Shown: positions 15,301-16,584 of the stretch, piece after piece
Numbering within the stretch: the first letter of the stretch is position 1
Layout: each line of letters opens with the position of its first letter
From: Candidatus Cloacimonadota bacterium
GTDB lineage: Bacteria; Cloacimonadota; Cloacimonadia; Cloacimonadales; Cloacimonadaceae
Assembly: GCA_027318525.1 (NCBI GenBank)
Contig: DAHVPA010000015.1
Span: forward strand, 1 to 16,584
Direction of reading: 5' to 3'
DNA: 16,584 bases
The notes under the pieces: generated by a model
Databases searched by the model: none
What the model was told of the DNA's origin: nothing
What the model saw: the letters and a program-made list of their open reading frames with translations, nothing else
Program-made: the position numbers and the translations under genes

Positions 15301-16584
15301 ATGCTGATAACCTCACTGGTCCTGTTGACCCTGATTCTGATGGCGAGTATCTTCCACAAGGTAAATGTCCCCGTAATCATATTGTCCTTGGCAATCGGGA
15401 TTATCTTTGGCAGTGACGTGACCGGAATTATCTATTTTGACGACGCTGTTCTGGCAAAGCAGATAGCCAATATCGCACTGATGATAATCCTCTTTATCGG
15501 AGGATTCGGGACCAAAAAACAAAGCCTGAAATCAGTGCTCAAACCTGTCGCTCTGCTGTCAACAATCGGCGTCATCATGACCGCAGTAATCACCGGAGTG
15601 GTTTTTCATATGGTCTCAGGCTGGGCATGGCTGAGTGCACTTCTGATAGGCGCTATCCTCTCCTCTACGGATGCGGCGGCAGTATTTTCCATCCTCAAAA
15701 ACCGTCCCATCGAACCCAAAATCAAGACCCTGACAGAACTGGAATCCGTTGCCAATGACCCTATGGCAGTAGTTTCCACCCTGTTTGTGATTAGTCTGAT
15801 GATGGGAGGTCAGGTTGATACCTTAAGCTCGATTCTGAGTTTTGCTTGGCAGATGTTGGGTGGAGTCGGGATTGGAATCCTGATAGGCTATCTTGCAGTC
15901 TATACATTTCACAGGATACGCCAAAACGAATCAGAATTTTTCTATGTCTATCTGATAGCTGTCATTCTGTTTAGCTATAGCATTGCAGATTTGTGCCGAG
16001 CCAGCGGTATGCTGGCTACATTCTTTACCGGTCTGGTCATGGGCAATAAAAACATCCCTTACAAAAAAGGATTGCTCGCTTTCAACAACACGCTTTCTTT
16101 CATCACTAACATCGGCTTGTTCATATTGCTCGGGCTGCTGGTCTTTCCGCGGCAATTCAGTTTGATCTGGGACAAGGGTGTGCTCATTTTCCTGATCATT
16201 ACTTTGATATCCAGACCTGTAACTGTGTTTATTATCACGCTAATCTGCAAACTCAGACTCAAAGAAAAGCTGTTTCTGTCCGCTGTGGGCATCAGAGGCG
16301 CTGTGCCAATCGTTTTGGCAACATATCCCGCCGCCATGGGACTCGATCCCAAGCATGAGATATTCAATATTGTTTTCTTCACGGTGGTTCTGTCCATGCT
16401 GTTCCAGGGCACTACCATAGTCTGGCTGGCAGAGAAATTCAAACTCGTCACCAAGGCTAAGAACGCTGTTGCCAAGACCCTTGAGCTCGTGACAGTGCAG
16501 GATACAAACTATGAAATCATCGAAGTCTATATCGATGAAGATGTTTACGAAGGGTCTTGCCTGATCTCTGAATTAAAACTACCG
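15301..16584 (+). CDS. CPA1 cation/proton antiporter, NhaP2-like (3' end cut)
   Basis: The frame is open from 15286 to the window edge, so 428 residues are visible and the C-terminus is missing. About 12 hydrophobic segments fill residues 1-385. The family's ion-binding motifs are clear: SSTDAAAVFS (121-130, Asp124) and ELESVANDPMAV (146-157, Asn152-Asp153, the electroneutral ND type), followed later by GIRGAVPIVLATYP. The last visible part (VQDTNYEIIEVYIDEDVYEGS) looks like the start of a TrkA-C (RCK C) regulatory domain, as in K+(Na+)/H+ antiporters of the NhaP2/CvrA group. It would exchange K+ or Na+ for protons across the inner membrane. The ATG at 15301 follows an in-frame TAG at 15283 and has only a weak AGG 14 bases upstream, so the start is uncertain; ATG at 15340 is the next choice. 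Confidence 0.9.
   Translation, partial: MLITSLVLLTLILMASIFHKVNVPVIILSLAIGIIFGSDVTGIIYFDDAVLAKQIANIALMIILFIGGFGTKKQSLKSVLKPVALLSTIGVIMTAVITGVVFHMVSGWAWLSALLIGAILSSTDAAAVFSILKNRPIEPKIKTLTELESVANDPMAVVSTLFVISLMMGGQVDTLSSILSFAWQMLGGVGIGILIGYLAVYTFHRIRQNESEFFYVYLIAVILFSYSIADLCRASGMLATFFTGLVMGNKNIPYKKGLLAFNNTLSFITNIGLFILLGLLVFPRQFSLIWDKGVLIFLIITLISRPVTVFIITLICKLRLKEKLFLSAVGIRGAVPIVLATYPAAMGLDPKHEIFNIVFFTVVLSMLFQGTTIVWLAEKFKLVTKAKNAVAKTLELVTVQDTNYEIIEVYIDEDVYEGSCLISELKLP

Overview
The window looks like a chromosomal segment from a Gram-negative-type bacterium of moderate G+C. It carries lpxK (lipid A synthesis, so an outer membrane), a DnaK with the long N-terminal lobe typical of Gram-negative Hsp70s, an HrcA-type heat-shock operon and a standard one-piece tmRNA. 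From memory, the gene style resembles the FCB / Cloacimonadota area, but nothing here proves the lineage. There are no rRNA or tRNA genes, insertion sequences, CRISPR arrays or phage genes.

Layout. (1) 40-732 is a small YjdF/DUF2238-like membrane protein. It is followed by a 314-bp gap holding a dense cluster of direct and inverted repeats, then an unrecognised 149-aa protein (1047-1496). (2) About 1593-6128, plus strand, is a tightly packed run with overlaps of 0-7 bp: a UvrC-like protein with a decayed GIY-YIG site, purC, a receiver-only response regulator, lpxK and an SLC13/DASS-type transporter. (3) 6142-11846, minus strand and convergent with the run above, is the heat-shock operon hrcA-grpE-dnaK-dnaJ-rsmE. 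A degenerate CIRCE operator lies just downstream of a promoter-like sequence in front of hrcA. dnaK is broken in this sequence by one missing base in an A-run. (4) 11976-12483 is mostly non-coding, with a possible start-less gene remnant, an 11-bp tandem repeat and a minus-strand terminator. (5) 12484-14580, minus strand, is an S9A (oligopeptidase B-like) serine peptidase with a signal peptide. (6) 14792-15141, plus strand, is the tmRNA gene ssrA, followed at once by a 7-bp tandem repeat. (7) 15301 to the window end is a CPA1 cation/proton antiporter (NhaP2-like), cut off by the edge.

How they work together. The heat-shock operon encodes the complete Hsp70 machine plus its own repressor, with a 16S rRNA methyltransferase as last gene. 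tmRNA adds ribosome rescue. The plus-strand run mixes a nucleotide-synthesis enzyme, an envelope enzyme, a signalling domain and a DNA-repair-derived protein, so it looks like a transcription unit rather than a pathway. The items most worth following up are the catalytically decayed stand-alone UvrC-type protein, the CIRCE-like site, the dnaK frameshift and the repeat cluster at 842-908.
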